Below, one piece after another: positions 1 through 8,624 of a stretch of 64,000 nucleotides of DNA. The notes beneath the pieces are model-generated. The model was not told the origin of the DNA. It was given only the letters and a program-made list of their open reading frames with translations, and searched no databases. Position 1 is the stretch's first letter, and each line of letters starts with the position of its first letter. The translations under genes were made by a program, and so were the position numbers. The stretch lies in assembly GCA_951813065.1 (NCBI GenBank), contig CATOTH010000009.1:666922-730921 (forward strand), in the 5' to 3' direction. The DNA is from an uncultured Bryobacterales bacterium (GTDB lineage: Bacteria; Acidobacteriota; Terriglobia; Bryobacterales; UBA6623).

Positions 1-415
1 GAATGACCTTGTGTGGAGGATCCCAGTGTAGTGAATCGCAAGTGATTCTAATTGACCTTCTCTCTGCCACGAGGCTTGGCGGTCCCGTTGGATCTTGGCC
101 TGAATCTCCGCTCCGCTCGCTTTCCAGCGATACAGCTTCGCCGCGCAGTTGCACTTCTCAAGATGGCCCACGATCGAGTCCGTGAACTCCTTCACGCTCG
201 CGAAACTGCCGTCCCGAACGCGGTCCTCGGTCAGGTTGGAGTAGAGCCGTTTCACTAGGATCGTCCTCGAGTGTTCTCAGGGGGATCGACCGACGCTGCC
301 CGTGACCGGGGCAGTCGCGCAGACCGGCGATTCCGTCGACATCGACGCGCTGGTCCCAACGCTTGACGTACCCGACACTGACGCCCACCTGTTCGGCGAC
401 GTCCGCCTGCCGCAC
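1..415 (-). pseudogene. Decayed IS630-family transposase remnant
   Basis: Two pieces of an IS630-type transposase lie on the minus strand in different frames. The upstream piece (about 415-270) reads as the N-terminal helix-turn-helix: VAEQVGVSVGYVKRW, then GIAGLRDCPGHGQRRSIP, like the usual 'GLAGL-D-P--GRP' stretch of this family. The downstream piece (about 250-1) reads RLYSNLTEDRVRDGSF, then FTDSIVGHLEKCN and LYRWKASGAEIQAKI, which matches the C-terminal end of the DDE domain. The catalytic DDE core between them is missing and the frame shifts near 255, so no active enzyme can be made. Family assignment is by recognition of the two ends. The element's outer ends are not visible. Confidence 0.7.
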
Positions 416-634
416 GCCATGTCCTGCACCAGGGCGATTCAGGCTCTGCCTGGCCGCACCTCAAGGTGGTGGCCGTGCGGACCCGGCGGTTGAGTGCCTC
501 TCTCGGCGGGCAGGACTATCAGGATTTCGACAGGTCGCGACACAGGACACTATGCCTGCGCGCGCAAGCGCAGCACAACTCAGCTAATTCCCATCAGTTG
601 AATTCGTCCGCGCCCCGCCGCCGGGCGGCGTTCT

Positions 635-1306
635 TCATGAACTTGCGACAGAGGCGGGGCGGATGAAGAGTCGGCGGCGTTCTTCCACCCGAGGGCGGGC
701 GTGACAGCCCTCGATATGATCGTTCACCATCCCCATCGCCTGCATGAAGGCGTACGCCGTCGTGGGACCGACGAATCGCCAGCCCCTGCGCTTGAGTGCC
801 CTCGACATTGAAGTCGACTCGGGTGATGACGTAAGAGTGAGCAGCGTCGAATAATCTAGGCGACTAGGGCGAGCCGAAGTTTTTGGCTCCCACTGCCAGA
901 AGAACGCTGCCAGCGAGCCGTATTGTGACGCCATTTCACGAGCCCGTCTGGCGTTGTTGATCGTGGCTTCGATCTTGCCCCGGTGCCTGACGATTCCTGG
1001 ATTCGCCAGCAATCGTCCCACATCTTGCTTGGAAAAGCTTGCGATCCGGTCGAAATCAAAGCCGCAGAAGGCCTCGCGAAAGCTCTCGCGTTTTCGGAGG
1101 ATCGTCAGCCACGACAGGCCCGACTGGAAGCCCTCCAAGCAGATCTTCTCGAACAACAAGCGGTCATCTGCGACCGGAAGGCCCCATTCCCGATCGTGAT
1201 AGGTTGCGTAGTCGGGATGCTTGGAGCCCCAGAAGCAGCGAGTCAGGCCATCCTTTCCGCAAACGAGTCCAGGAACAGCGCTGGCACGTGGATCGCTCGG
1301 TTCCAT
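635..1306 (-). CDS. tag: DNA-3-methyladenine glycosylase I
   Basis: Base-excision repair enzyme that removes 3-methyladenine from alkylated DNA. The 223-residue reading keeps the whole family signature: RCFWGSKHPDYATYHDREWG at the N-terminus supplies the Cys and His that bind zinc (C24 and H37, the same spacing as C4/H17 in E. coli Tag), LEGFQSGLSWLTILRKRE carries the family's conserved Glu, and VNDHIEGC near the end supplies the second His/Cys zinc pair. The frame is open further upstream to 1408, but those residues are not Tag-like; the Met at 1306 gives an ordinary length. It is divergent from the metallo-beta-lactamase lipoprotein gene. Assignment is secure; the exact start is not. Confidence 0.9.
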   Translation of the reverse strand: MEPSDPRASAVPGLVCGKDGLTRCFWGSKHPDYATYHDREWGLPVADDRLLFEKICLEGFQSGLSWLTILRKRESFREAFCGFDFDRIASFSKQDVGRLLANPGIVRHRGKIEATINNARRAREMASQYGSLAAFFWQWEPKTSARPSRLDYSTLLTLTSSPESTSMSRALKRRGWRFVGPTTAYAFMQAMGMVNDHIEGCHARPRVEERRRLFIRPASVASS

Positions 1307-1402
1307 CCGGCTCGAAACAGGATACTGACCCAATGATAGGACGGGTGCGGCTAAACTTCCGAGACCGCAGATGCGGTACGGGAGGCGCGGCCTGTCACTT
1401 GA

Positions 1403-1408
1403 TAGCAT
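1403..1408 (+). promoter_or_regulatory. -10 box of a probable leaderless promoter
   Basis: TAGCAT lies 7 nt before the ATG at 1416 and there is no Shine-Dalgarno sequence, so transcription would begin at or next to the start codon. No convincing -35 box is visible. One of seven similarly placed boxes in the window. Confidence 0.4.
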
Positions 1409-1415
1409 TCAATCG

Positions 1416-3386
1416 ATGGGACTTGGCTGCCGAGAGTCGATTTGGGGGTGTTGGATCCGTAGACAAGAGGCCAAGCGAAAGCGAAGCCTCCGGGATTGCA
1501 GGCGACGCCTCGCCGGAGTGCTCCTGCTGGGTATTGCAGCCGGCTGCGGTCCGCAATCCAAGTTGCCCAGCGGACTCACGTTCCTTCCCGGCGCGGTGAA
1601 TGGAGCCGCAATCGAGCGTGATGGCCATACCATAGCCTTCTACGGAGACCCGGTCGGCGAACTGGGCAACGTTGACAAGGTCTTTCTCACGCATCACCGT
1701 CGGGACGCTGTGTGGGCTGCGCTAGATCTCGCCTCCGGAGGCGCTCGGGTCGTCGCTCCCGCCGTGGAACTCCCGTACTTGGCCCAAGCCGAGGGTTTCT
1801 GGAGCGAGTTCCAAGGCACTCGGTTCCACGACTACGCGCAGCAATCCACCAAAGTGCTGACCAGAAACCTAGACGTCCAGGAGCTTGCTAGCGGCGGTCG
1901 CTCCATCGATTGGAAGGGACTCACGATCGATGTTCTCGACACTCCCGGGTACACTCGCGGAGCTGTTTCCTACATGGTCGAGATGGGCGGGCGGCGTGTC
2001 GCGTTCACCGGTGATCTGCTCTTTCGGGGCGGCAAGATCCTGGATCTGTACAGCCTTCAGGACTCGATCGAGGAGACTGAGACGCGAGGCTACCACGGAT
2101 ATGCCGCTCGGGCAGCGGACGTGATTGCAAGCCTTCGCAAGCTGTCGGCGGCCGAGCCCGACATCATCGTTCCGGCGCGCGGACCGGTGATCGAGAATCC
2201 GGCTGCCGACATTGACCTGCTGCTCGGCAGGATCCAGCGACTCTTCCTCGCGTATTTCCGGACGGACGCGCTCCGGTGGTACTGGGGCGAGGAGAACTTG
2301 GCGAAGCGCGCTCGACGGATCTTGGGAGATACGCCGGTGGACTGGATGCCGATGGCCGTGAGAATCCGGCAGACGCCACCGCGCTGGTGGCACAAGTTCG
2401 GCACTTCGAGGCTCCTCGTGTCCGATTCGAAGGCCGCTTTCTTGATCGATTGCGGAAGCGAAAGCGCGATGGAGCAGATAAGCCGCCTTCAGCGGCGTCG
2501 CGTGTTCGACCGGCTCGAGGGAATCTTCGTTACCCACTTTCACGACGACCATACCGAGTTCGTGCAGGCGATGGCCTCCGAGCACGATGTCCCGGTCTAC
2601 GCCGGCAGGGAACTTCAGGACATCCTGCAGAACCCGGACGCCTATCGCATGCCGGCGATGACGTTCAAGCCGATCCGTCCGGTTCATCCGCTTTCGGAGG
2701 GGCAGAAACTTCGCTGGCACGAATTCGAATTCGAGTACACCTACTTTCCGGGACAGGCTATCTACCACGGCGGGCTCGATGTCCGAAGGGAAAACGGTGA
2801 ACGTTACTTCTTCGTTGGCGACTCGTTCAGCCCCTCCGGACTCGATGACTATTGCCTACTAAACCGCCACCTGCTGCATACCTCGCTGGGCCACTTCCGA
2901 TGCCTCGATAAGCTTCGCGGAATGGAAGGCGAGTACTGGCTCGTGAATCAGCACATCGACGAGGTCTTCCGTTACAGCGACGAGCAACTCTTGACGATGG
3001 CCGAAGTTCTGGCGGAGAAGAAGCGCGCGATCGCTGAGATGGTGCCTTGGGAAGATCCCAACTTCGGCATCGACGAACAGTGGTCCCGGTTCTATCCGTA
3101 CGGGCTGGAGGCAAGCCCGGCAGAAGAATTTGATCTCTATGGCGTGGTTCTGAACCATCTGCCGGAGGCTGAGACGTTCCGCATTCGCCCCAACGTTCCC
3201 AAGGGATGGAAGTGCATTCCCACGTTCGCGGAACTGCACGTGGGAGCGCACGAAGAAGGCCGGACCCTGTTTCGTGTCACGCCAGACGAGGAAGCCTCGG
3301 GCTTGACCGTGCTGACCGCCGATGTGGCATTCGCGGAACACGACCTACGGCAATGGATCGAGGCAATGATCGCAGTGCGCCCGTAG
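1416..3386 (+). CDS. Lipoprotein with two metallo-beta-lactamase-fold domains
   Basis: Predicted secreted lipoprotein of 656 residues. An arginine-rich leader is followed by VLLLGIAAGC, a lipobox with the acylated Cys at about residue 44. Two metallo-beta-lactamase-like domains follow. In the first (about 60-290) the metal motif is degenerate, THHRRDA instead of HxHxDH, although a later TGDLLF Asp survives. The second (about 350-560) has an intact THFHDDH motif, then FFVGDSF and VNQHIDE, so it should bind two metals and hydrolyse an unknown substrate. A tandem arrangement with one weakened site is unusual. The start at 1416 is chosen because TAGCAT sits 7 nt upstream; the frame remains open to 1371. 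Substrate unknown. Confidence 0.7.
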   Translation: MGLGCRESIWGCWIRRQEAKRKRSLRDCRRRLAGVLLLGIAAGCGPQSKLPSGLTFLPGAVNGAAIERDGHTIAFYGDPVGELGNVDKVFLTHHRRDAVWAALDLASGGARVVAPAVELPYLAQAEGFWSEFQGTRFHDYAQQSTKVLTRNLDVQELASGGRSIDWKGLTIDVLDTPGYTRGAVSYMVEMGGRRVAFTGDLLFRGGKILDLYSLQDSIEETETRGYHGYAARAADVIASLRKLSAAEPDIIVPARGPVIENPAADIDLLLGRIQRLFLAYFRTDALRWYWGEENLAKRARRILGDTPVDWMPMAVRIRQTPPRWWHKFGTSRLLVSDSKAAFLIDCGSESAMEQISRLQRRRVFDRLEGIFVTHFHDDHTEFVQAMASEHDVPVYAGRELQDILQNPDAYRMPAMTFKPIRPVHPLSEGQKLRWHEFEFEYTYFPGQAIYHGGLDVRRENGERYFFVGDSFSPSGLDDYCLLNRHLLHTSLGHFRCLDKLRGMEGEYWLVNQHIDEVFRYSDEQLLTMAEVLAEKKRAIAEMVPWEDPNFGIDEQWSRFYPYGLEASPAEEFDLYGVVLNHLPEAETFRIRPNVPKGWKCIPTFAELHVGAHEEGRTLFRVTPDEEASGLTVLTADVAFAEHDLRQWIEAMIAVRP

Positions 3387-3469
3387 TATCCTTCCAGGTC
3401 GCTGGATGAATTGTGACGAGGTCTCTGCTGGCAGGTCCAAGCATGTTGCCCACTTCAGTACTGGCCCCG

Positions 3470-5227
3470 TCAAAGGTAATAGATCGCCATTTGTTCGTCT
3501 TCCAGCGCGGCACCGCCCAGAGCGTCGTCAAGTTGTTCTCGAATTGCCCTGATCGTGGCGTCCGGGACTCCTCCGAGTCGAGCGGCGCGCTTGCGCTCCA
3601 GAAGGGCTTCCGGGGGGATCGACGAGAGTTGTTCGTCGCGAACGCTATCCATTCGGTACTTGTGGATCACGATTGTCCTGAATCCGATTGCACGGAGCCT
3701 GTCAATCTCAACGACGGCGTCTGGCTCGGGGATTCCGGCAAGCTGCCGCAGCGCGGATTCTTGGTCAATGGCGTCCTGAATCGCTGGGGGATAGCTGGCA
3801 AGGTAGCCGCCGGAGATCGGCTTGCCATGGACCGTTTGCGCGACCATGTTGAGGACCCCGCGGTTTCTCTGGTGAAACGGAATGTCCAATACGGCGCCTG
3901 GACGCTGGGCGAGTTGTGCCAGAAGCGGCGACAGTTCGATCCTCTGAATCGGGAATGGCATCCAGCTGTACTCGACGAGGATGAGGGCCGCGGCTACAGG
4001 CATCGCCCAAACCGGCCTGGCGCGGATTGCGACCCACCCGTAGCCCACTAATACAGCCAGAGCAATGCTTGACAGGATCAAGAAGCGATTTGCCACTCTG
4101 AGGTTTGCCAGAAATGGAATATCTCGCAACACAGCGAAGGGAAGGGTGATCGAACCGTACAATGTGCCATTCCAGAGAAGGTGGGCTCCGAGAGCCAGCG
4201 TGAGCCCGAAGGCAAACAGGCCGAGCCATGGCCAGCAGCGTCGGCCCAGACGGACAGCCCCGAGAAGTGCCAGAGCCACGGGAATGAAGCCCAGATAACA
4301 GATGAACCCGGCAGCCTGATAGCGGCGATCCAAGTACCGGGTCTGGCTCCACTCACCGAAGAGGGGATTCGCGAACTGGGGAGTGAGCAAATAGCTCAAA
4401 TCAATACCCCGGTTTGTCGGTGCCTTCAGGAAGAAGTCTTGGCCGTCTCCGATCGTCACCAGCATTGGCGCCAAGAGTGGCAAGACCATCAGCACCGCCA
4501 GTGTCGCGGCAGCTCCGATGCCCTTGGCGAAAGCGGACCAGGAGTCGCGTCGGCGCCACGCAAGCCATGTGAGCCACGGAGTGACTACCATGGCTAGCTT
4601 GAGGCCCAGATGCCAACTGCAGAGTGCGTTCAACCCGAAGCACGCCCCAAAGGCAAGCGCATCAAGGGAACCCATTGAGCGGCTCCATCGAAGCAAGAAG
4701 TAGAGTGTCAGTGGTATGAACTGCACCGAGAACAGATTGAGGTGCTCTAGTGTCTGTTCGATTGTCTGCGGGAAGTAGGCGAACACTATGCCTGCCAGGA
4801 ATCCGGCTGAAGAGCTTGCCGTCAGTTCGCGTACAAGCAGGTACGCTCCAAATCCCGCAAGTGTCAAGGCAAAGAAAACACAGAAGTTATAGGCCGCGGC
4901 CTCACCGAACAAGAGGTTGACCGGCATTGCGAGCACTTGATTGAAGGGCGAGTGCGTGTGGAAGGCCAGGTCCGCACCGCCGGGGAAGAAAAGCTGTGAG
5001 GTATGCAGGGGGTTCAGCCCATCGAGCAAACACTGCTTCCACCACCATAGATTCCAGTAGTTCTGCCAGATGTCCCCCGATCCACCAGGCAGTCCGTCGC
5101 GCCACTGCCATGCGAGAGGAAAGGTCATCAGCACGGTCAAGCCCACATACACGAGCAGGACACGCCGCGGAGCGTCTAGCAGGCCGTGGACGAGTTGGGC
5201 TCCAAAGGTTGCCTTCTTAGAGTTCAT
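3470..5227 (-). CDS. Polytopic membrane protein, GT-C glycosyltransferase-like
   Basis: A 585-residue protein with many hydrophobic segments. The first membrane span (RRVLLVYVGLTVLMTFPLAW) is followed by an acidic loop with GGSGDIWQNYWNLWW, as in membrane-embedded GT-C type glycosyltransferases and YfhO-like proteins that use lipid-linked sugars. The soluble tail (about 470-585) contains VLDIPFHQR and a GGYLASYPPAI stretch. The Met at 5227 is chosen because the upstream 31 residues are hydrophilic and run towards the stop of the preceding gene. It is co-oriented with the M49-like peptidase gene, 55 bp away. No specific donor or acceptor can be named, and GT-C membership is inferred from topology rather than a decisive motif. 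Confidence 0.55.
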   Translation of the reverse strand: MNSKKATFGAQLVHGLLDAPRRVLLVYVGLTVLMTFPLAWQWRDGLPGGSGDIWQNYWNLWWWKQCLLDGLNPLHTSQLFFPGGADLAFHTHSPFNQVLAMPVNLLFGEAAAYNFCVFFALTLAGFGAYLLVRELTASSSAGFLAGIVFAYFPQTIEQTLEHLNLFSVQFIPLTLYFLLRWSRSMGSLDALAFGACFGLNALCSWHLGLKLAMVVTPWLTWLAWRRRDSWSAFAKGIGAAATLAVLMVLPLLAPMLVTIGDGQDFFLKAPTNRGIDLSYLLTPQFANPLFGEWSQTRYLDRRYQAAGFICYLGFIPVALALLGAVRLGRRCWPWLGLFAFGLTLALGAHLLWNGTLYGSITLPFAVLRDIPFLANLRVANRFLILSSIALAVLVGYGWVAIRARPVWAMPVAAALILVEYSWMPFPIQRIELSPLLAQLAQRPGAVLDIPFHQRNRGVLNMVAQTVHGKPISGGYLASYPPAIQDAIDQESALRQLAGIPEPDAVVEIDRLRAIGFRTIVIHKYRMDSVRDEQLSSIPPEALLERKRAARLGGVPDATIRAIREQLDDALGGAALEDEQMAIYYL

Positions 5228-5282
5228 GCCTTGTATTGCCACGCAGGAATTCCAATGGTGTTGCGGCCAGCGGAATCGAAGC

Positions 5283-6941
5283 CTATTGCACGGCGCCCAC
5301 GAATTCCTGCTCGAACACAATGTCTACGGGTATGTCCAAGTCTTCAAGCCTCGCGAGGTCGTTTTCAAGCGAATCGCCCATGCGCCCAAGGTCTGCGAGG
5401 AATCGCGTCGCTCGTCCATAGTCTCCATCCCCTTGCAGGCGAAGGATCTCTCCTGACAGCGCGTCAACGGCGGATCTCATGTTCTCGATGTTGACACGGT
5501 ATGTGCCCGTGTCCCTGTCACGCGAGAACGCCTGGGCCTTCTCGAAGTAATTGAAGCTGAGCAGGTTCGCTGTCCCGTGAGCGCTCGACGCCCCAAATCG
5601 GACCGAACGGAAGATTCCGGCCAGAAACGTGATGTAGTTGCTGTCCAGCCGGCCAGCTGGAATCGCACCCGAGTCGGTAAGACTGGCGAGCAAGTGCAGT
5701 CCCAGAATGTCGGCCTTGGCTTCTTCGAGAGCGGAGGATGCTTCCTTCAACGCATCCCGGACTGTGCCTCTTCCGTCGAGGGTCTTCTTGATACCAAGGC
5801 CGTGCGCCACCTCGTGGAACATTATGTTCGCGAAGAATGCCTCGAAGTTCACATCGTCTCGCTGGTCTTCCGCCACCAGCACGTCGGCAATGGGTATCAG
5901 AATCTTGTCAAACTTGGCGCGCATCGCGTTCTTGAGCTGCAGTCGGCGGGATCCCTTCTCGAGTTGCACTTGTTCGTCGTTCGGGAGATTGATCGCAATG
6001 GTCTTGGCACCTGCGTTGCAGTCTCCCGCGTAGAACAGCACATCGTATGCGTTGAGCTGAGATTCGCCTCCGGGCTCCTCAGCCTTGTACGCGGCCGGAA
6101 CAGGCAAACCGTCCTGAAGCATTGGAAGCATGGCTGAGTACCGCTCCAGCCGGGCGCTCCAGTCCCTGTCCTTCACAAGGACATAAGCCTCGAAAGCCGT
6201 CTTCGTGCCCATCAACTTGTCTTCGTAGGACTCGATCGGGCCGATCACCAGGTCCAGCACGTTGTCCCGCATGTCCATCCACGCGAAATCACTTTGCTGG
6301 TAGACGTTGGTCTCAAGCGCCGTCGCGCGCATCCCGAGGTAGCGTCGAAACCCGGGATCTTCAGCCAACTCTGCTGCCTGGCGGAGCAGCGACGCGGCCT
6401 CGGAGAGTTCATTCGCGAATGCCCTGTTGTAGGGAACTGCGATCAGGTCGCGGCTGTTGTCTCGTCGCACGAGGGTATATTGGCTGGTGAGATCTGGTTC
6501 GGAGGCGGCAGCCTGTTCCAATTCTTCCTTCGTGAGGTCCGCGGGATAGTAATTGGCCCCCGGCGGTTTGGGCCCAATTCCGGGCAGAAAGGGACGATTG
6601 TCCCCCAGGCGGTCCCATGGCCCATAGTTGATTTCGGCGAACCGGCGAGCGTTCGGATCGTCAATCCCGTCCAGCAATTGATTCTTGTCGCCGTACGCCT
6701 GTTGCCAGAACAGGCTGTCCATCACCCGCGCGGCCGACACCAAGAGCGGCAGCATCGCACGTTGATTGTCTGTCAGGTCATTCAGATCGGCCTCAAGCTT
6801 CACAGGCACGTAATCGTCAACCATCGCACGGTAGTCCAATTCCGGCATGTCCGACCCTGTTTCGGAGAGGCCGCAACTAACAAGCCAGGCAATGGCCAGT
6901 CCTGCCGCTACCCAGCGCACCGCTCCACTGTAGCGCAGCAC
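5283..6941 (-). CDS. M49-like (dipeptidyl-peptidase III family) zinc peptidase, lipoprotein
   Basis: Probable membrane-anchored peptidase of 552 residues. The N-terminus has a signal sequence ending in a lipobox, AIAWLVSC. The zinc site is FHEVAHGLG at about residue 375 (HExxH), followed about 35 residues later by LEEAKADILG, which supplies the third ligand, as in the bacterial branch of family M49. The translation begins with a GTG codon in the sequence LRYSGAVRW. The family cleaves dipeptides from short peptides, and the lipobox would place the activity in the periplasm or outer membrane. Neighbours on the same strand are a methyltransferase upstream and a multi-span membrane protein downstream. 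Some relatives are annotated as NUDIX proteins, but no NUDIX box is visible here. Confidence 0.7.
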   Translation of the reverse strand: MLRYSGAVRWVAAGLAIAWLVSCGLSETGSDMPELDYRAMVDDYVPVKLEADLNDLTDNQRAMLPLLVSAARVMDSLFWQQAYGDKNQLLDGIDDPNARRFAEINYGPWDRLGDNRPFLPGIGPKPPGANYYPADLTKEELEQAAASEPDLTSQYTLVRRDNSRDLIAVPYNRAFANELSEAASLLRQAAELAEDPGFRRYLGMRATALETNVYQQSDFAWMDMRDNVLDLVIGPIESYEDKLMGTKTAFEAYVLVKDRDWSARLERYSAMLPMLQDGLPVPAAYKAEEPGGESQLNAYDVLFYAGDCNAGAKTIAINLPNDEQVQLEKGSRRLQLKNAMRAKFDKILIPIADVLVAEDQRDDVNFEAFFANIMFHEVAHGLGIKKTLDGRGTVRDALKEASSALEEAKADILGLHLLASLTDSGAIPAGRLDSNYITFLAGIFRSVRFGASSAHGTANLLSFNYFEKAQAFSRDRDTGTYRVNIENMRSAVDALSGEILRLQGDGDYGRATRFLADLGRMGDSLENDLARLEDLDIPVDIVFEQEFVGAVQ

Positions 6942-6965
6942 GGACGAGTCCCTGCCTGAGGATCG

Positions 6966-7721
6966 CTAGCGAATCACGCGGAATGGATCGGGCGCGGGCT
7001 CGGTCGTTGGCGGCAGTGCGGGCTTCCTCCCGGTCACATAGAGAGCGCCCAGACGCTGCAGGCCCTCGCGAGTAGCGCGCTCCTCCGGCGACTTGTCCGG
7101 CGAGATCTGGGAATCGTCGGGAATCTGCGCGGTTGAGACATCGTGGAAGCCAGACTCGCGAAACACTCCGGCCCACTCGTCGCGACTGAGCCGATGCATC
7201 GCCAGACCCGCCTCTGTGTCCCATCCTTCCGAGAACGGGTTCTCCGAGTAGTAGTTGATCAGGACGTGAAATGACCCACCATAGGCCGTGACTCTATAAA
7301 TCTCTGTGGAAGCCAAACTGATGTCTGGCCAGTAGTATGCGGACTCAATACTCAGAACATGAGTGAAGTAATCCTCGGCCCACGGGATTTGCTCGGCTGG
7401 AGCCGGGGCGAACAGGGCGTTGTCCAAGTGATCACAAGTGCTTCGAGCAGCTCGGATTATCTCGTTCGAGATGTCGATCCCGACGAAAGCGCCGTCCTCA
7501 AGCTGCTCGGCCAGAAGTCGCGCAACCCACCCGTCACCACAGCCAACATCCAGCACGCGTGCTGTCGATGGCATGTCAATTCGCGCGAGCATCAGCTCGG
7601 CGAGACGCTTGTGCCGGCGTTCCATTCCCGCGGCCTTGCCGGTGCGGACCCAACAGTCAAACGTGTCCCGAATCGCATTCAGGCAATGCTCGATGGGCTG
7701 TTGAGGGTTGTCGACTGTCAC
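6966..7721 (-). CDS. Class I SAM-dependent methyltransferase
   Basis: A 251-residue cytosolic methyltransferase. Motif I is VLDVGCGDGW at about residues 56-65, followed by VGIDISNEII (the acidic residue that binds the ribose of SAM) and an IPWAEDYFTHVLSIESAYY segment typical of the UbiE/Methyltransf_11 group. The first codon is GTG. The substrate cannot be read from the sequence. It lies 24 bp upstream of the M49-like peptidase gene on the same strand, so the two may be co-transcribed. Confidence 0.8.
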   Translation of the reverse strand: MTVDNPQQPIEHCLNAIRDTFDCWVRTGKAAGMERRHKRLAELMLARIDMPSTARVLDVGCGDGWVARLLAEQLEDGAFVGIDISNEIIRAARSTCDHLDNALFAPAPAEQIPWAEDYFTHVLSIESAYYWPDISLASTEIYRVTAYGGSFHVLINYYSENPFSEGWDTEAGLAMHRLSRDEWAGVFRESGFHDVSTAQIPDDSQISPDKSPEERATREGLQRLGALYVTGRKPALPPTTEPAPDPFRVIR

Positions 7722-7777
7722 AGGGGCTCATCCATGTCTTGAAGCGATTCGCGAGCATGCTGGATCAGTGTCCGGCA

Positions 7778-8572
7778 CTATGATTGCCAGCTAGGAGAGA
7801 GGGGCTCGAATTCCGGCTTCCGACGTTCAAGGAAGCTGGCCGCCCCCTCCTTGACATCGGGTCTTCGGAAGGACTCGACCATTTCCTCGAGTGCCCTGGC
7901 GCTCGCCTCATCGATACCGCGCTCAAGGTCCCCATAGACTTGGCGCTTGATTGCCGCCATTGATGCCGGCGAACAGCTCTGCGCGAGGTCGCTTGCATAG
8001 TCCACCGCCTTGTCGAGCAGTTCAGCGGGAGGGAAAACGGCATTCACCAAGCCCATTCGCTCGGCTTCTTCGGCTTGGATGACACGCGCCGAAAGCAATA
8101 GGTCGAGGGCTCTGGCCTGACCGACCAAGCGCGGCAAGAGCCATGAGACTCCGTATTCGGCAACCAGACCTCTGCGAGCAAATGCAGTCGTCAACTTGGC
8201 GCCCGAAGCCGCGAAGCGGACATCGCAGCACAACGCGTGGACAAGAGACACTCCGGCGCAACCGCCATTGATTGCCGCTATGAGCGGTTTCGGGATCGAC
8301 AGTGCGTAATGGACCGGACGACTTGGCTGCAAGATTCTCTCAACAGTCTGCGGTCCCGAAGCCTTGAGCCCTGCCACGTCGGCCCCAACGCTGAAAGATT
8401 TCCCGGCACCTGTCAGCACGATGGCTCGCACTGCCGAATCGTCGCGACACTGCTCCAAGAGATCGAAGTAGTGATCCCGCATTGCCGGTGTCAGCGCGTT
8501 GTTGCGTTCGGGTCGGTTGAAGGTGAGCACGGCGACGCCGCCGCGCAATTCAAACAGGAGATTCTCTGGCAT
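7778..8572 (-). CDS. Enoyl-CoA hydratase/isomerase family protein
   Basis: Crotonase-fold enzyme of 264 residues acting on acyl-CoA thioesters. The two oxyanion-hole segments are visible: SFSVGADVAGL after IVLTGAGK, and INGGCAGVSLVHAL followed by CDVRFAA. The stretch FARRGLVAEYGVSWLLPRLV is characteristic of the family and retains one acidic residue at the active-site position. It may be a hydratase or a double-bond isomerase. It is divergent from purM, and the two starts are only 52 bp apart. On its own strand TAGAAT lies 12 nt before the ATG, so its promoter must overlap that of purM. Confidence 0.85.
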   Translation of the reverse strand: MPENLLFELRGGVAVLTFNRPERNNALTPAMRDHYFDLLEQCRDDSAVRAIVLTGAGKSFSVGADVAGLKASGPQTVERILQPSRPVHYALSIPKPLIAAINGGCAGVSLVHALCCDVRFAASGAKLTTAFARRGLVAEYGVSWLLPRLVGQARALDLLLSARVIQAEEAERMGLVNAVFPPAELLDKAVDYASDLAQSCSPASMAAIKRQVYGDLERGIDEASARALEEMVESFRRPDVKEGAASFLERRKPEFEPLSPSWQS

Positions 8573-8583
8573 GCGGGACTGCC

Positions 8584-8612
8584 CATTCTAACCTGCCAGC
8601 AACTGCGATAAT
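8584..8612. promoter_or_regulatory. Overlapping divergent promoter region between the hydratase gene and purM
   Basis: In the 52-bp divergent gap GATAAT (8607-8612) precedes the purM ATG by 12 nt. On the other strand TAGAAT (about 8585-8590) precedes the hydratase ATG by 12 nt. Both leaders would be only a few nucleotides long. The -35 boxes are not convincing. Confidence 0.4.
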
Positions 8613-8624
8613 GGGAATCTTTCG

